From: Alpinimonas psychrophila
GTDB taxonomy: Bacteria > Actinomycetota > Actinomycetes > Actinomycetales > Microbacteriaceae
Reading direction: 5' to 3'
NCBI RefSeq assembly: GCF_014137865.1
Contig: NZ_JACGWU010000001.1
Location: 868,001-932,000, forward strand
Length of the DNA stretch: 64,000 nt
Both the position numbers and the translations under genes were made by a program. How positions within the stretch are numbered: the first letter of the stretch is position 1; every line of letters starts with the position of its first letter. Below, piece by piece: positions 55,855 through 64,000 of the stretch. The notes below the pieces were generated by a model that was given only the letters and a program-made list of their open reading frames with translations, ran no database searches and was not told where the DNA came from.

Positions 55855-56388
55855 TTACTTGCTGTAGGCCTGAGGAATTGCGAGTCGTTGTCCTGGCTGA
55901 ATGTCGCCGTTGATCTGGTTGAGCGAGACAATCTCGGCGATAACGTCACGAGGATCAGCAGCGGGTGCAAGAGCAGATGCCAGTTGCCAGAGCGATTGAC
56001 CCGCTTCAACGGTCACGTACGCAAACGAGTTGGGCGCCGTCTCTGCGGTGGCAATGGCACCACCGCCGTTGAGGGCGAAAACAAAAGCTGCAATGACGAT
56101 GGGTAGCGCAACGAGGGCGGCCATGACTCGACGCCCCCGGCGCGTCAGGCGCAGACTCGTTCTCGGCGCGGTACCTGCAACCGGTGCGGCAAGTGCCGCC
56201 GGTGCGGCTGGGAGGAAGTTGACGAAGATCACGTTGTCACTCTGACCAGCACCACTGACATTGGAACCGAGAGCGCTACCGGGCTTCACCTGGCCACTGC
56301 TGCACGGCTCGTCAATGTACCCATCTCCGTCAGACCCGAAGCCCGAGGGTCGGTGCGTCATTGCCGTGAAAGCTAAAGCTGCACTCAT
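55855..56388 (-). CDS. LysM membrane protein, probable SOS-induced division inhibitor (YneA/ChiZ-like)
   Basis: A 177-residue protein: polar N terminus, one membrane helix at about 87-107 (positive residues before it, so the C terminus faces outside), and a LysM peptidoglycan-binding domain at 124-172 (YVTVEAGQSLWQLASALAP, IVSLNQINGDIQPGQRL). The ATG at 56388 has an AAGGAG Shine-Dalgarno and gives a natural start; the frame is open further upstream through the regulatory region. A LexA-type palindrome lies 68 bases upstream. LysM proteins divergent from lexA are SOS division suppressors in Bacillus (YneA) and a mycobacterial counterpart (Rv2719c/ChiZ); this is likely the same role. No protease or amidase motif is seen. 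Confidence 0.85.
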   Translation of the reverse strand: MSAALAFTAMTHRPSGFGSDGDGYIDEPCSSGQVKPGSALGSNVSGAGQSDNVIFVNFLPAAPAALAAPVAGTAPRTSLRLTRRGRRVMAALVALPIVIAAFVFALNGGGAIATAETAPNSFAYVTVEAGQSLWQLASALAPAADPRDVIAEIVSLNQINGDIQPGQRLAIPQAYSK

Positions 56389-56410
56389 GTCAATCTCCTT
56401 AGATGAAATC

Positions 56411-56446
56411 TCGCACCGGATACTCGGCCGGGAGCACCCGGTGCGA
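56411..56446 (-). promoter_or_regulatory. 5' UTR hairpin of the LysM gene
   Basis: TCGCACCGG (56411-56419) pairs perfectly with CCGGTGCGA (56438-56446). The 18-base interior can also fold on itself. It lies between the LexA palindrome and the Shine-Dalgarno, at or just after the expected transcription start, so the mRNA should begin with a strong 9-bp stem. A role in stability or translation is inferred. Confidence 0.55.
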
Positions 56447-56455
56447 AGATATGTT

Positions 56456-56471
56456 CCGAATATATATTCGA
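56456..56471. promoter_or_regulatory. SOS box A (LysM gene side)
   Basis: CCGAATATATATTCGA matches the recA box TCGAATATATATTCGA at 15 of 16 positions and is placed over the -35 region of the LysM gene promoter (TATCTT-like -10 about 10 bases beyond on the minus strand). LexA binding is inferred from this identity and from lexA being the adjacent gene. Confidence 0.8.
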
Positions 56472-56528
56472 ATAAACTATCTGTCAAGACATATATTCGA
56501 ACGAATCGAGCATTATTTAGAAGAACAC

Positions 56529-56544
56529 TCGAATAAATGTTTGT
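56529..56544. promoter_or_regulatory. Possible weak SOS box
   Basis: TCGAATAAATGTTTGT agrees with the recA box at 12 of 16 positions: one perfect half-site and one poor. It lies between the two stronger boxes and may add cooperativity; it may also be chance in AT-rich DNA. Confidence 0.35.
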
Positions 56545-56558
56545 ATTTACGCAAATAT

Positions 56559-56574
56559 TCGAATACTGTTTCGG
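56559..56574. promoter_or_regulatory. SOS box F (lexA side)
   Basis: TCGAATACTGTTTCGG has the TCGAA and TTCGG half-sites six bases apart, nine of ten half-site positions matching TCGAA/TTCGA. It lies 82 bases upstream of the lexA ATG, where lexA autorepression is expected. A CGAATAC/GTATTCG repeat overlaps it. Confidence 0.65.
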
Positions 56575-56655
56575 TATTCGGGGATATCCCACCAGGGACC
56601 ACTGACACCGGAACCTAACGGTGGCCGTCTCACCGGCTCAAGGAAAAGAGAGAGC

Positions 56656-57363
56656 ATGTCTGAGGATTCCATCGCCGCCGATCGGGTAGCCACCCGCCGT
56701 CGCAAGGACCTAAGCCCGAAACAGCGCACCATCCTTGAAATGATTGCGCGATTCATCGACGTCAACGGCTATGCCCCGACCATGCAAGAGATCGGCGATG
56801 CCGTTGGACTCAAGTCCCTCTCGAGCGTGACGCACCAGTTGGGCCAACTGGAACTCGCTGGCTTCATGCGTCGCGATCCCAAGCGATCTCGCACCATTGA
56901 ATTGCTAATCGACATTCCCGTCGGTGATCCGTCTGTCGAGCCAACGGAATCTGAACAGACTCATTACGACAACGTCATCCCCATTGGAGATGCCGCTCTC
57001 GTGCCACTTGTCGGCCGAATCGCCGCGGGTATTCCCATTACGGCCGATCAACAGGTTGAAGAAGTATTTCCCCTCCCCCGACAGCTGGTCGGGCAGGGCG
57101 ATCTCTTCATGCTCAAGGTTGTTGGCGATTCCATGATTGACGCCGCCATCTGCGACGGTGACTGGGTTGTCATTCGAACCCAGAAGACGGCCGAGAATGG
57201 TGAGATCGTTGCCGCCATGCTCGATGACGAAGCAACCGTCAAGGTCTTCCGCCAGCGCGATGGTCACACGTGGCTTTTGCCGCGTAACAGCAATTTTGAG
57301 CCGATTCTCGGTGACTACGCTCAGATTTTGGGCAAGGTTGTTGCCGTACTTCGGTCACTCTAG
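56656..57363 (+). CDS. lexA: LexA repressor
   Basis: SOS repressor and self-cleaving serine protease of 235 residues. The winged HTH is about 18-75 ([20 protein letters not shown] region). The cleavage bond is A124-G125 in GRIAAGIP; the catalytic pair is S159 (GDSMID) and K196 (EATVKVF). So it is a functional, cleavable repressor. It is divergent from the LysM gene, with palindromic LexA boxes between them. GAGAGAG upstream of the ATG is the likely Shine-Dalgarno. Confidence 0.97.
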   Translation: MSEDSIAADRVATRRRKDLSPKQRTILEMIARFIDVNGYAPTMQEIGDAVGLKSLSSVTHQLGQLELAGFMRRDPKRSRTIELLIDIPVGDPSVEPTESEQTHYDNVIPIGDAALVPLVGRIAAGIPITADQQVEEVFPLPRQLVGQGDLFMLKVVGDSMIDAAICDGDWVVIRTQKTAENGEIVAAMLDDEATVKVFRQRDGHTWLLPRNSNFEPILGDYAQILGKVVAVLRSL

Positions 57364-57435
57364 CTCGGAGACGCGTAATTAGCGGTAGAAGACACCACCT
57401 TCATGTGACGCCCTCTTCGTCCATTCTTTTTTTCG

Positions 57436-59118
<1,683 letters not shown>

Positions 59119-59140
59119 GAGGCAATTCTACCGGCGGGGA

Positions 59141-59626
59141 TTAGAGACGCTGAACCTGCGAGCCGATGAGGCAACCGCCCTGGGCTAAGACCGGGAGGAC
59201 AATGCCGTGCACACCCGTGATGACGGGACCATATTGCGCGATGATGCACTCGCCCGCATAAAGTACGGCAATCGTGGAACTGTCCGAGGCCAATCCCACA
59301 GCCGTTCGCGAGAATGTGAACTGGATTGCCTCGCGATCGAAGCCGTTCTGCAATTCGAGAACAGCAACATCATAGGACGAGACCGCAGGATCAACGGCAA
59401 TAGCCTGCGCGACGATGGATTCAAAATATGGCAAATTTTGCGTTGCTGTTCCTCCCGCGAGAAAGACAGGAGGGGGGGCCGTGTTTGCCGTGGGGAAGGG
59501 GCGTGGCTCCCCCGTGTGACCGGCCGAAGGTGTCTCACTCGAAGCGGGCGGCTGAGCGCCGGACTGGCATCCGCTGAGCAACAACGTCAGCCCCAAAAAA
59601 ACTGCGGTGGTCGAAAGAAGTCGCAA
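59141..59626 (-). CDS. Lipoprotein of unknown function
   Basis: A 161-residue protein with a lipoprotein signal peptide: MRLLSTTAVFLGLTLLLSGC, cysteine at 20 in an LLSGC lipobox. A Pro/Ser/Thr-rich linker (about 21-55) leads to a small domain with two further cysteines (AGECII and QGGCLI), possibly a disulfide. It ends 22 bases from the ettA start. I know similar unnamed lipoproteins from Microbacteriaceae but no function. Confidence 0.8.
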   Translation of the reverse strand: MRLLSTTAVFLGLTLLLSGCQSGAQPPASSETPSAGHTGEPRPFPTANTAPPPVFLAGGTATQNLPYFESIVAQAIAVDPAVSSYDVAVLELQNGFDREAIQFTFSRTAVGLASDSSTIAVLYAGECIIAQYGPVITGVHGIVLPVLAQGGCLIGSQVQRL

Positions 59627-59754
59627 CGTTTTTTCCTTGAATCAAAAATGAATGAGGGTCGTGAAAATAAGTGTAGGCGGGCATCGACTTCCAGTTTGCA
59701 AGCTGGGAGTAAATACCCGCCACGTGGTTTTAGCGTGAGCCGGAACTAATGTCC

Positions 59755-60228
59755 CTAAGCCGCCACGACAGTTGTGTCTGCTCGATCGTTGTCAGCATCG
59801 GCACTAATTTCGTTATCGGTGTCCTCGAGGGAAACAGGGGTCACGTCCTCCCAGCTGCTGGTGGCCGGGACAGAAACATGGCGGGTGTAAACACTCGTGC
59901 CCCACGAGAGGTCGTGACCGAGGGCATCCGCCTCAATTTCTACGTTGGTTCCCGAACGATCCGTGCTCTCCCAATCACGAACACGCAATCGGCCGCTAAC
60001 CACGACCCTGTCACCTTTGGCAACCGAGCCAGCCGCATTGGTGGCGAGGGCTCGAAAAGTAGAAACAGTGAACCAGTTCGTGTCGCCATCGACCCATTTG
60101 GCGAGTGCCCGGTCATAGCGACGTTGACTCGACGCAAGGCGAAAACTCGTAATGGCGAGGCCCTCGCTGGTCGTTACGTGACGCGGAGACGTTGCGACAA
60201 CGCCGGTGAGAAAAATCGTGTCGGTCAT
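59755..60228 (-). CDS. ssb: Single-stranded DNA-binding protein, paralogue without acidic tip
   Basis: 157 residues with an OB fold: TIFLTGVVATSPRHVTT, FRLASSQRRYDRALAKWVDG and NWFTVSTFRALATNAAGSVAKGDRVVVSGRL (in part VAKGDRVVVSGRL) are SSB-like. The C-terminal region is acidic but ends TTVVAA and lacks the DDDIPF-type tip that recruits repair proteins. So it is likely the secondary SSB common beside ettA in actinobacteria, not the essential replicative one. Start ATG at 60228. Confidence 0.85.
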   Translation of the reverse strand: MTDTIFLTGVVATSPRHVTTSEGLAITSFRLASSQRRYDRALAKWVDGDTNWFTVSTFRALATNAAGSVAKGDRVVVSGRLRVRDWESTDRSGTNVEIEADALGHDLSWGTSVYTRHVSVPATSSWEDVTPVSLEDTDNEISADADNDRADTTVVAA

Positions 60229-60282
60229 GATGACCCCTTTCAGTTGTAGAACACGTCTACGAACTGTGGCGCGCCAGGGTCC

Positions 60283-60315
60283 AAAAAATGTCGCCCTTGG
60301 TAGCTGTTGGGGACA
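60283..60315 (-). terminator. Hairpin terminator downstream of msrA
   Basis: On the minus strand TGTCCCC (60315-60309) pairs with GGGCGACA (60296-60289), seven pairs with one bulged C and a 12-base loop, followed directly by TTTTTT (60288-60283). It lies 34 bases past the msrA stop and separates msrA from ssb. Confidence 0.7.
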
Positions 60316-60348
60316 ACTCTTGGCAGGAGCGCCGGGGGTGGAGGGGAA

Positions 60349-60873
60349 CTAATCCTTGATGTATGGGGCGAAGCTCTTGCGAATTTTGTTCACCTTGGGT
60401 AACGCTACGGCAAGGCAGTAACCCTGCCCCGGGTTGCGGGCAAAGAAATCCTGATGGTATTCCTCGGCCTCATAAAATGCCCCGAGCGGTTCAATTGTCG
60501 TCACCACTGGGGCATCCCACCAGGTAGCCGCCAACGCGATGGCCTTTTCGAAAAGCTCACGCTGCGCGTCATCAGCGGGGAACATCGCCGAGCGGTACTG
60601 CGTTCCCACGTCGTTTCCCTGACGGTTCAGCTGGGTGGGGTCGTGCAGGGAGAAGAACACGTCCAGGATGACCTGATCCGGGATCACGGCAGGATCAAAC
60701 GTCACAGCAACCGCCTCTACGTGGCCCGTCAAACCCGTGCACACCTCTTCATAGCTGGGGTTTGCGCCCTCGCCTCCGATGTACCCAGAGACCACGGCAG
60801 AAACGCCATTCAAAGTGCGATAAACGGCATCAAGACACCAGAAACAACCGCCGGCTAATACGAAAGTGTGCAT
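60349..60873 (-). CDS. msrA: Peptide methionine sulfoxide reductase MsrA
   Basis: Repairs methionine-S-sulfoxide. Active-site C10 in AGGCFWCLDA; HDPTQLNRQGNDVGTQYRSA and FYEAEEYHQDF are family motifs. A second Cys (GYCLAV) near the end may serve as resolving residue. 174 residues. The ATG at 60873 is exactly where transcription from the TAATCT box should begin, so the mRNA is probably leaderless. Confidence 0.96.
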   Translation of the reverse strand: MHTFVLAGGCFWCLDAVYRTLNGVSAVVSGYIGGEGANPSYEEVCTGLTGHVEAVAVTFDPAVIPDQVILDVFFSLHDPTQLNRQGNDVGTQYRSAMFPADDAQRELFEKAIALAATWWDAPVVTTIEPLGAFYEAEEYHQDFFARNPGQGYCLAVALPKVNKIRKSFAPYIKD

Positions 60874-60878
60874 GCCCC

Positions 60879-60885
60879 TAGATTA
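60879..60885. promoter_or_regulatory. Shared bidirectional -10 element of msrA and the RhtA-type gene
   Basis: TAGATTA serves both strands: TAGATT (60879-60884) on the plus strand ends nine bases before the ATG at 60894, and TAATCT (60885-60880) on the minus strand ends six bases before the msrA ATG at 60873. The whole intergenic gap is 20 bases. Both genes should thus have leaderless or near-leaderless messages and compete for one polymerase site. -35 hexamers are not convincing on either strand. Confidence 0.6.
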
Positions 60886-60893
60886 GACACAAC

Positions 60894-61826
60894 ATGGGTT
60901 ACATCATTGGTTTTTTTGCGGCCATCCTTTTCGGCTCCAACGGAAGTGTCGTTAAGGTCGTCGTGAATTCCGGCGTGTCTGCGGCCCAAATCACGTTCTT
61001 TCGAGTTGTCGTGGCACTGCTCATCTCATTCGTAATTTTGCTGCTCACCGAACGTACCGCCTTTCGAATTAGTCGCAAACGGATGCTCGGCATGGCCATC
61101 CTTGGAATCGCTGGCGTTGCCATGCTGCAGTGGTTTTATGCCCTGGCCATCGCGCGCATCCCTGTTGGTATCGCGCTGCTCTTCGAGTACCTCGCTGTGC
61201 TCGCTGTCGCTGTCATCGCCCGGTTCGTTTTCAAGGAAGCCGTGCGTGGCCGCATCTGGATCGCCATTGGACTGGTCCTCGTAGGCCTCGCGGTGGTTGC
61301 CCAAATCTGGACCAGCAACGTCGAAGGCCTCGGGATGGTCTTCGCGCTCGGCGCTGCCACTGCCTACACCGTCTATTTCTTGATGGGGGAACGAGCGCTG
61401 ACGGGGATGTCCGTCATGTCGATGACATTTTGGGCGATGCTGTTTGCGTCACTCTTCTGGGGAATTTTTAGCGGATGGTGGCAGATGGATTTTTCCCTCT
61501 TCACACAGAACATCTCGATGACCGGCTCACTGTCCGCCGTCATGCTTCCCCTGTGGGTGCCGCTCTTGTGGGCCGTGACCATCGGTTCGTTCGTCGCCTT
61601 TTATCTTTCCTTTTCCGCGCTGAAACATCTGAAGGCAACATCCGCGGGAATTGTGGCATCGTCAGAAGTCATCTTCGCCTTCATCGTAGCTTGGCTGTGG
61701 CTGGGCGAGGCCCTCTCGTCTACGCAAATTGTCGGGGCCCTCGTCGTGGTGGCTGGCATTATTTTGGCGCAGACAGCACGGCCCGGCAAAGTCATCGACC
61801 TCGACCTCGCATCCCGACAACAATAG
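60894..61826 (+). CDS. EamA/RhtA-type amino-acid or metabolite exporter
   Basis: A 310-residue DMT-superfamily protein with ten helices in two EamA repeats: AAILFGSNGSVVKVVV at the start, FRVVVALLISF, IPVGIALLFEYLAVL and SAGIVASSEVIFAFIVAWLWLGE (family end motif in part). The second half is typical of RhtA-like exporters of threonine/homoserine and other metabolites. The substrate is unknown. Divergent from msrA through a shared promoter. Confidence 0.88.
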   Translation: MGYIIGFFAAILFGSNGSVVKVVVNSGVSAAQITFFRVVVALLISFVILLLTERTAFRISRKRMLGMAILGIAGVAMLQWFYALAIARIPVGIALLFEYLAVLAVAVIARFVFKEAVRGRIWIAIGLVLVGLAVVAQIWTSNVEGLGMVFALGAATAYTVYFLMGERALTGMSVMSMTFWAMLFASLFWGIFSGWWQMDFSLFTQNISMTGSLSAVMLPLWVPLLWAVTIGSFVAFYLSFSALKHLKATSAGIVASSEVIFAFIVAWLWLGEALSSTQIVGALVVVAGIILAQTARPGKVIDLDLASRQQ

Positions 61827-61871
61827 GCGTGGCTTCGCGTCACATGATCAAACACCGGGTATTGTCGCCAC

Positions 61872-62612
61872 ATGCAGTGGTTGAATGACATCCAAGATTG
61901 GTTCCTCGCGAGCGAGAACCGCAACACCGTCCTCACGGGAATCATCCTTTTCATCTCGATGATTCTTGCCCTCGTAATTGGGGCGCTCATCGGTAATTCC
62001 GTGAGCAAGCGTCACATTCGCTCCAGCGACGATTTGGCCAAGGCTGCCGTCATCGCTGCCTTGATTGATGCGGCCACCGAGGCATCCGTCTGGAACGGTC
62101 TCAGCCCTCAAGAGCAGATTATGAGCGACCGTGCTGTGGGCCAGATTGACGTTCGCGTGCGCCTCATGCCCGTCAAGGGCGCTGCAGCTGCTGCCGATTG
62201 GGCGGCACACCAACTTTCCGAAATGAAGCGAACTTCCGCGACATTTGGGTATCAGCTGGATCCTGTTGTGGCCGAGTTTCGCGACCGCCTTCTTCTCTGG
62301 GTCAACAGCCCTGGCCGTGCCAACAAGATTTTTGCCCGCGACCTTGAGCGGTGGGCATACCAGTCCGTCCAGCCAGAGGCGGCCGCGGCTGCCAGCCAGG
62401 ATGCGTGGGTTGCCGAGCAATATACGCAGGAGCACCAGCAAGACGGGCTCTCGAATCTTTTAGGCAATGCTCCGGTTCCCGTCGCTTCGACCGCCTCCGC
62501 ACCCGTCGTACAGTCTGAGACAGAGCAACTTCTCGATGACGTGGATGGCCTTTCAGCCTTGCGCCCACCGGCGAACGACGAGGACGATCAGAACCTTCCC
62601 CGCGTCTTCTAA
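61872..62612 (+). CDS. Membrane-anchored protein with long cytoplasmic tail, unknown function
   Basis: A 246-residue protein with a single helix at about 20-42 (VLTGIILFISMILALVIGAL), then a mostly helical, Ala/Gln/Asp-rich cytoplasmic region with IMSDRAVGQIDVRVRLMPVKG and FARDLERWAYQSVQPEAAAA (in part), and a C-terminal disordered acidic end. No family recognised. TATTGT six bases before the ATG suggests a leaderless transcript. It lies 12 bases upstream of the next gene and is probably cotranscribed with it. Confidence 0.75.
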   Translation: MQWLNDIQDWFLASENRNTVLTGIILFISMILALVIGALIGNSVSKRHIRSSDDLAKAAVIAALIDAATEASVWNGLSPQEQIMSDRAVGQIDVRVRLMPVKGAAAAADWAAHQLSEMKRTSATFGYQLDPVVAEFRDRLLLWVNSPGRANKIFARDLERWAYQSVQPEAAAAASQDAWVAEQYTQEHQQDGLSNLLGNAPVPVASTASAPVVQSETEQLLDDVDGLSALRPPANDEDDQNLPRVF

Positions 62613-62624
62613 GCGGATTTGCTC

Positions 62625-63308
62625 GTGCCCCGAACACAGGCAAGCCCCCGCAAGGCCGAACATCGTTGGCCGGCATTCGCCGCCATCGCTGTCATGCTCC
62701 TCCTCGACATTTACTCACCGCCAACGTTCATCCCGAAGATTGCCCTGATCGTCACGGTTGGCGTGCTCCTCATCCCGCTGATCGTTTTGAACCCCCATCG
62801 CCTGACCCGGGAGACCCGATGGTCGCGGTGGCTCTCCATCGGCCTTGCCTTGGTTCTGGCGATTGCCAACCAGGTGGATGTGGTGTGGATTATCCACGGT
62901 CTTATTTCGGGCGGAACCGGAGGAATCACCGTATTGTGGGGCGCCCTCCAAGTGTGGGTCGCCAGTGTCGTGACCTTTGCTCTCATTTACTGGGAGCTGG
63001 ACCGCGGCGGCCCGGTCGCTCGAGGAACCCTGACACGAGTGCAACTTCAATTGGCGGACTTCAAATTTCCACAGGATGAAGATGAGTCTTCCGTCGCAGA
63101 AGTGACCAAACGTTCTTCCACGCGGAGCGATTGGCGTCCCGGCTTCGTCGATTATCTCTACATGTCATCCACAAACATGATGGCTTTTAGCCCAACCGAT
63201 GTGATGCCGCTCAGTTCCCGCGCCAAACTCTTCATGATGTTGCAAAGCATGACGGGCTTCGTGCTCTTGGCTCTCGTCATTGCGCGGTCCGTTAATATTT
63301 TGGCGTGA
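62625..63308 (+). CDS. Conserved membrane protein of unknown function
   Basis: A 227-residue protein with about four to five helices. The end contains FVDYLYMSSTNMMAFSPTDV followed by MPLSSRAKLFMMLQSMTGFV, a segment conserved among actinobacterial membrane proteins and similar in arrangement to a two-helix ion-channel pore; YWELDRGGP is another conserved motif. No activity is established. Start is uncertain: GTG at 62625 is preferred, TTG at 62619 is possible; no good Shine-Dalgarno is seen. Confidence 0.75.
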   Translation: MPRTQASPRKAEHRWPAFAAIAVMLLLDIYSPPTFIPKIALIVTVGVLLIPLIVLNPHRLTRETRWSRWLSIGLALVLAIANQVDVVWIIHGLISGGTGGITVLWGALQVWVASVVTFALIYWELDRGGPVARGTLTRVQLQLADFKFPQDEDESSVAEVTKRSSTRSDWRPGFVDYLYMSSTNMMAFSPTDVMPLSSRAKLFMMLQSMTGFVLLALVIARSVNILA

Positions 63309-63387
63309 GATTCCTGAACATGGATGCCGCGCGTTGAGTGTTCTCGATATCATCAAAGCACGCCATTTTTACCGCAAAGGAGCACCC

Positions 63388-64000
63388 ATGAGCACCTACA
63401 TCGTTACGAATCCAGCAACCGGCGAAACCGGCCCGCAGTTCACCTCTGCAACGAGCGCCCAACTCAATGAGGCGATGAAAACGGCCGATGCGGCGCACTC
63501 GGGATGGTCACGTTCGACCACGGTTGCCGAGCGTTCGGTCATGATTGAACGCGTCGCAGAGTTGCACCGTGAACGTCGTGAGGTTCTCGCCGAAATTATC
63601 GTGCGCGAAATGGGAAAACCACTGGAGCAGGCCCTCGGTGAGGTTGACTTCAGTGCCGACATCTACTCGTTCTACGCCACACATGGCGAGAAGTTCCTCG
63701 CCGACGAAAATCTCGAACTGATGGATGCCGAAGGAACCGCCTTCGTTAGACGCTCCTCCTTGGGAGTCCTCCTTGGCATCATGCCGTGGAACTTCCCTTA
63801 CTACCAAGTCGCCCGCTTCGCGGGCCCCAATCTCGTTCTCGGCAACACCATCCTCCTCAAGCACGCCTCACAGTGCCCCGAATCTGCCGCCGCGATTGAG
63901 CAAATCTTCCTGGACGCCGGATTCCCGGTCGGTGCCTACCAAAACGTCTACGCTGACAGCGACCAGATCGCCACCATGATTGCCGATCCCCGCGTTGTGG
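63388..64000 (+). CDS. NAD(P)-dependent aldehyde dehydrogenase, succinate-semialdehyde type (runs off the window)
   Basis: The N-terminal 204 codons of an aldehyde dehydrogenase. Features: NPATGE at the start, ADAAHSGW, SSLGVLLGIMPWNFPYYQVA, LGNTILLKHASQCPES and AGFPVGAYQNV. PWNFPYYQ and KHASQCPES place it in the GabD/succinate-semialdehyde dehydrogenase group. The ATG at 63388 has an AAAGGAG Shine-Dalgarno six bases upstream. The catalytic Cys and Glu are beyond the window. No GABA gene is adjacent in the visible part. Confidence 0.92.
   Translation, partial: MSTYIVTNPATGETGPQFTSATSAQLNEAMKTADAAHSGWSRSTTVAERSVMIERVAELHRERREVLAEIIVREMGKPLEQALGEVDFSADIYSFYATHGEKFLADENLELMDAEGTAFVRRSSLGVLLGIMPWNFPYYQVARFAGPNLVLGNTILLKHASQCPESAAAIEQIFLDAGFPVGAYQNVYADSDQIATMIADPRVV

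Noticed and set aside
56389-56592. N-terminal extension of the LysM protein by 68 codons
   Set aside because: The extra residues come from the AT-rich regulatory region with the SOS boxes and lack any family similarity; the ATG at 56388 has a strong AAGGAG.
57364-57435. Intrinsic terminator between lexA and ettA
   Set aside because: A run of T follows lexA near 57425, but the only stem (GAAGA/TCTTC) is five base pairs with a 21-base loop, too weak to call.

Overview
The window looks like chromosome from an actinobacterium of the family Microbacteriaceae. Its GC content is medium-high. Many genes have no Shine-Dalgarno but a TANNNT box about 6-9 bases before the start codon, as in leaderless transcripts. 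The backbone gene order (ftsK, pgsA, cinA, clgR, DUF3046, recA, recX, miaB, miaA; rnj, dapA, thyX, dapB; rpsO, pnp; infC, rpmI, rplT; his genes beside a LysM gene and lexA) is actinobacterial. The species is not identified, and no rRNA, tRNA, CRISPR array, prophage or intact insertion sequence was seen.

Layout. 1-17353 is almost all on the minus strand. It runs, in reverse, from dapA and RNase J through a FemX-type ligase, an alpha-glucosidase, FtsK, PgsA, a CinA-type amidohydrolase, ClgR, DUF3046, RecA and RecX to MiaB and the start of MiaA, with a divergent MarR/EamA exporter pair set in at 2203-3624. 17416-29260 holds a HipBA pair between dapA and thyX, a thioredoxin/DUF4395 pair, a K+/H+ antiporter with its TrkA-C subunit, an alcohol dehydrogenase, a ChaA-type antiporter, dapB and an M16 protease. 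29305-38025 is accessory. It has stress-type oxidoreductases, a decayed patch (CDF efflux pseudogene, two overlapping secreted-protein frames, a possible transposase scrap) and a translationally coupled operon of type III polyketide synthase, ICMT-type methyltransferase and flavin hydroxylase that resembles phenolic-lipid (Srs-type) clusters. 38131-46316 is information processing: pnp, rpsO, a TrmH-type methyltransferase, rplT, rpmI and infC.

46335-51750 is a TetR-controlled export locus. An MMPL transporter carries a C-terminal domain that looks like an ABC ATPase without its catalytic residues, and is coupled to a YhgE/Pip ABC-2-like membrane protein. Two matching 16-bp palindromes lie in the promoter region. 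51802-57363 holds SseB, hisA/hisH/hisB/hisC, a LysM membrane protein and divergent lexA. LexA-type palindromes lie between the last two, and a perfect copy lies upstream of recA, so recA, lexA and the LysM gene probably form an SOS regulon with a division checkpoint. 57436-64000 has EttA, a lipoprotein, an SSB paralogue, MsrA, an RhtA-type exporter, two membrane proteins and the start of a succinate-semialdehyde-type dehydrogenase.

Other signals: infC appears to start at AUU and encodes IF3 with a tail of about 214 residues rich in Ala, Pro and Lys; the pnp leader carries a strong hairpin; msrA and the RhtA-type gene share one -10 element on opposite strands.
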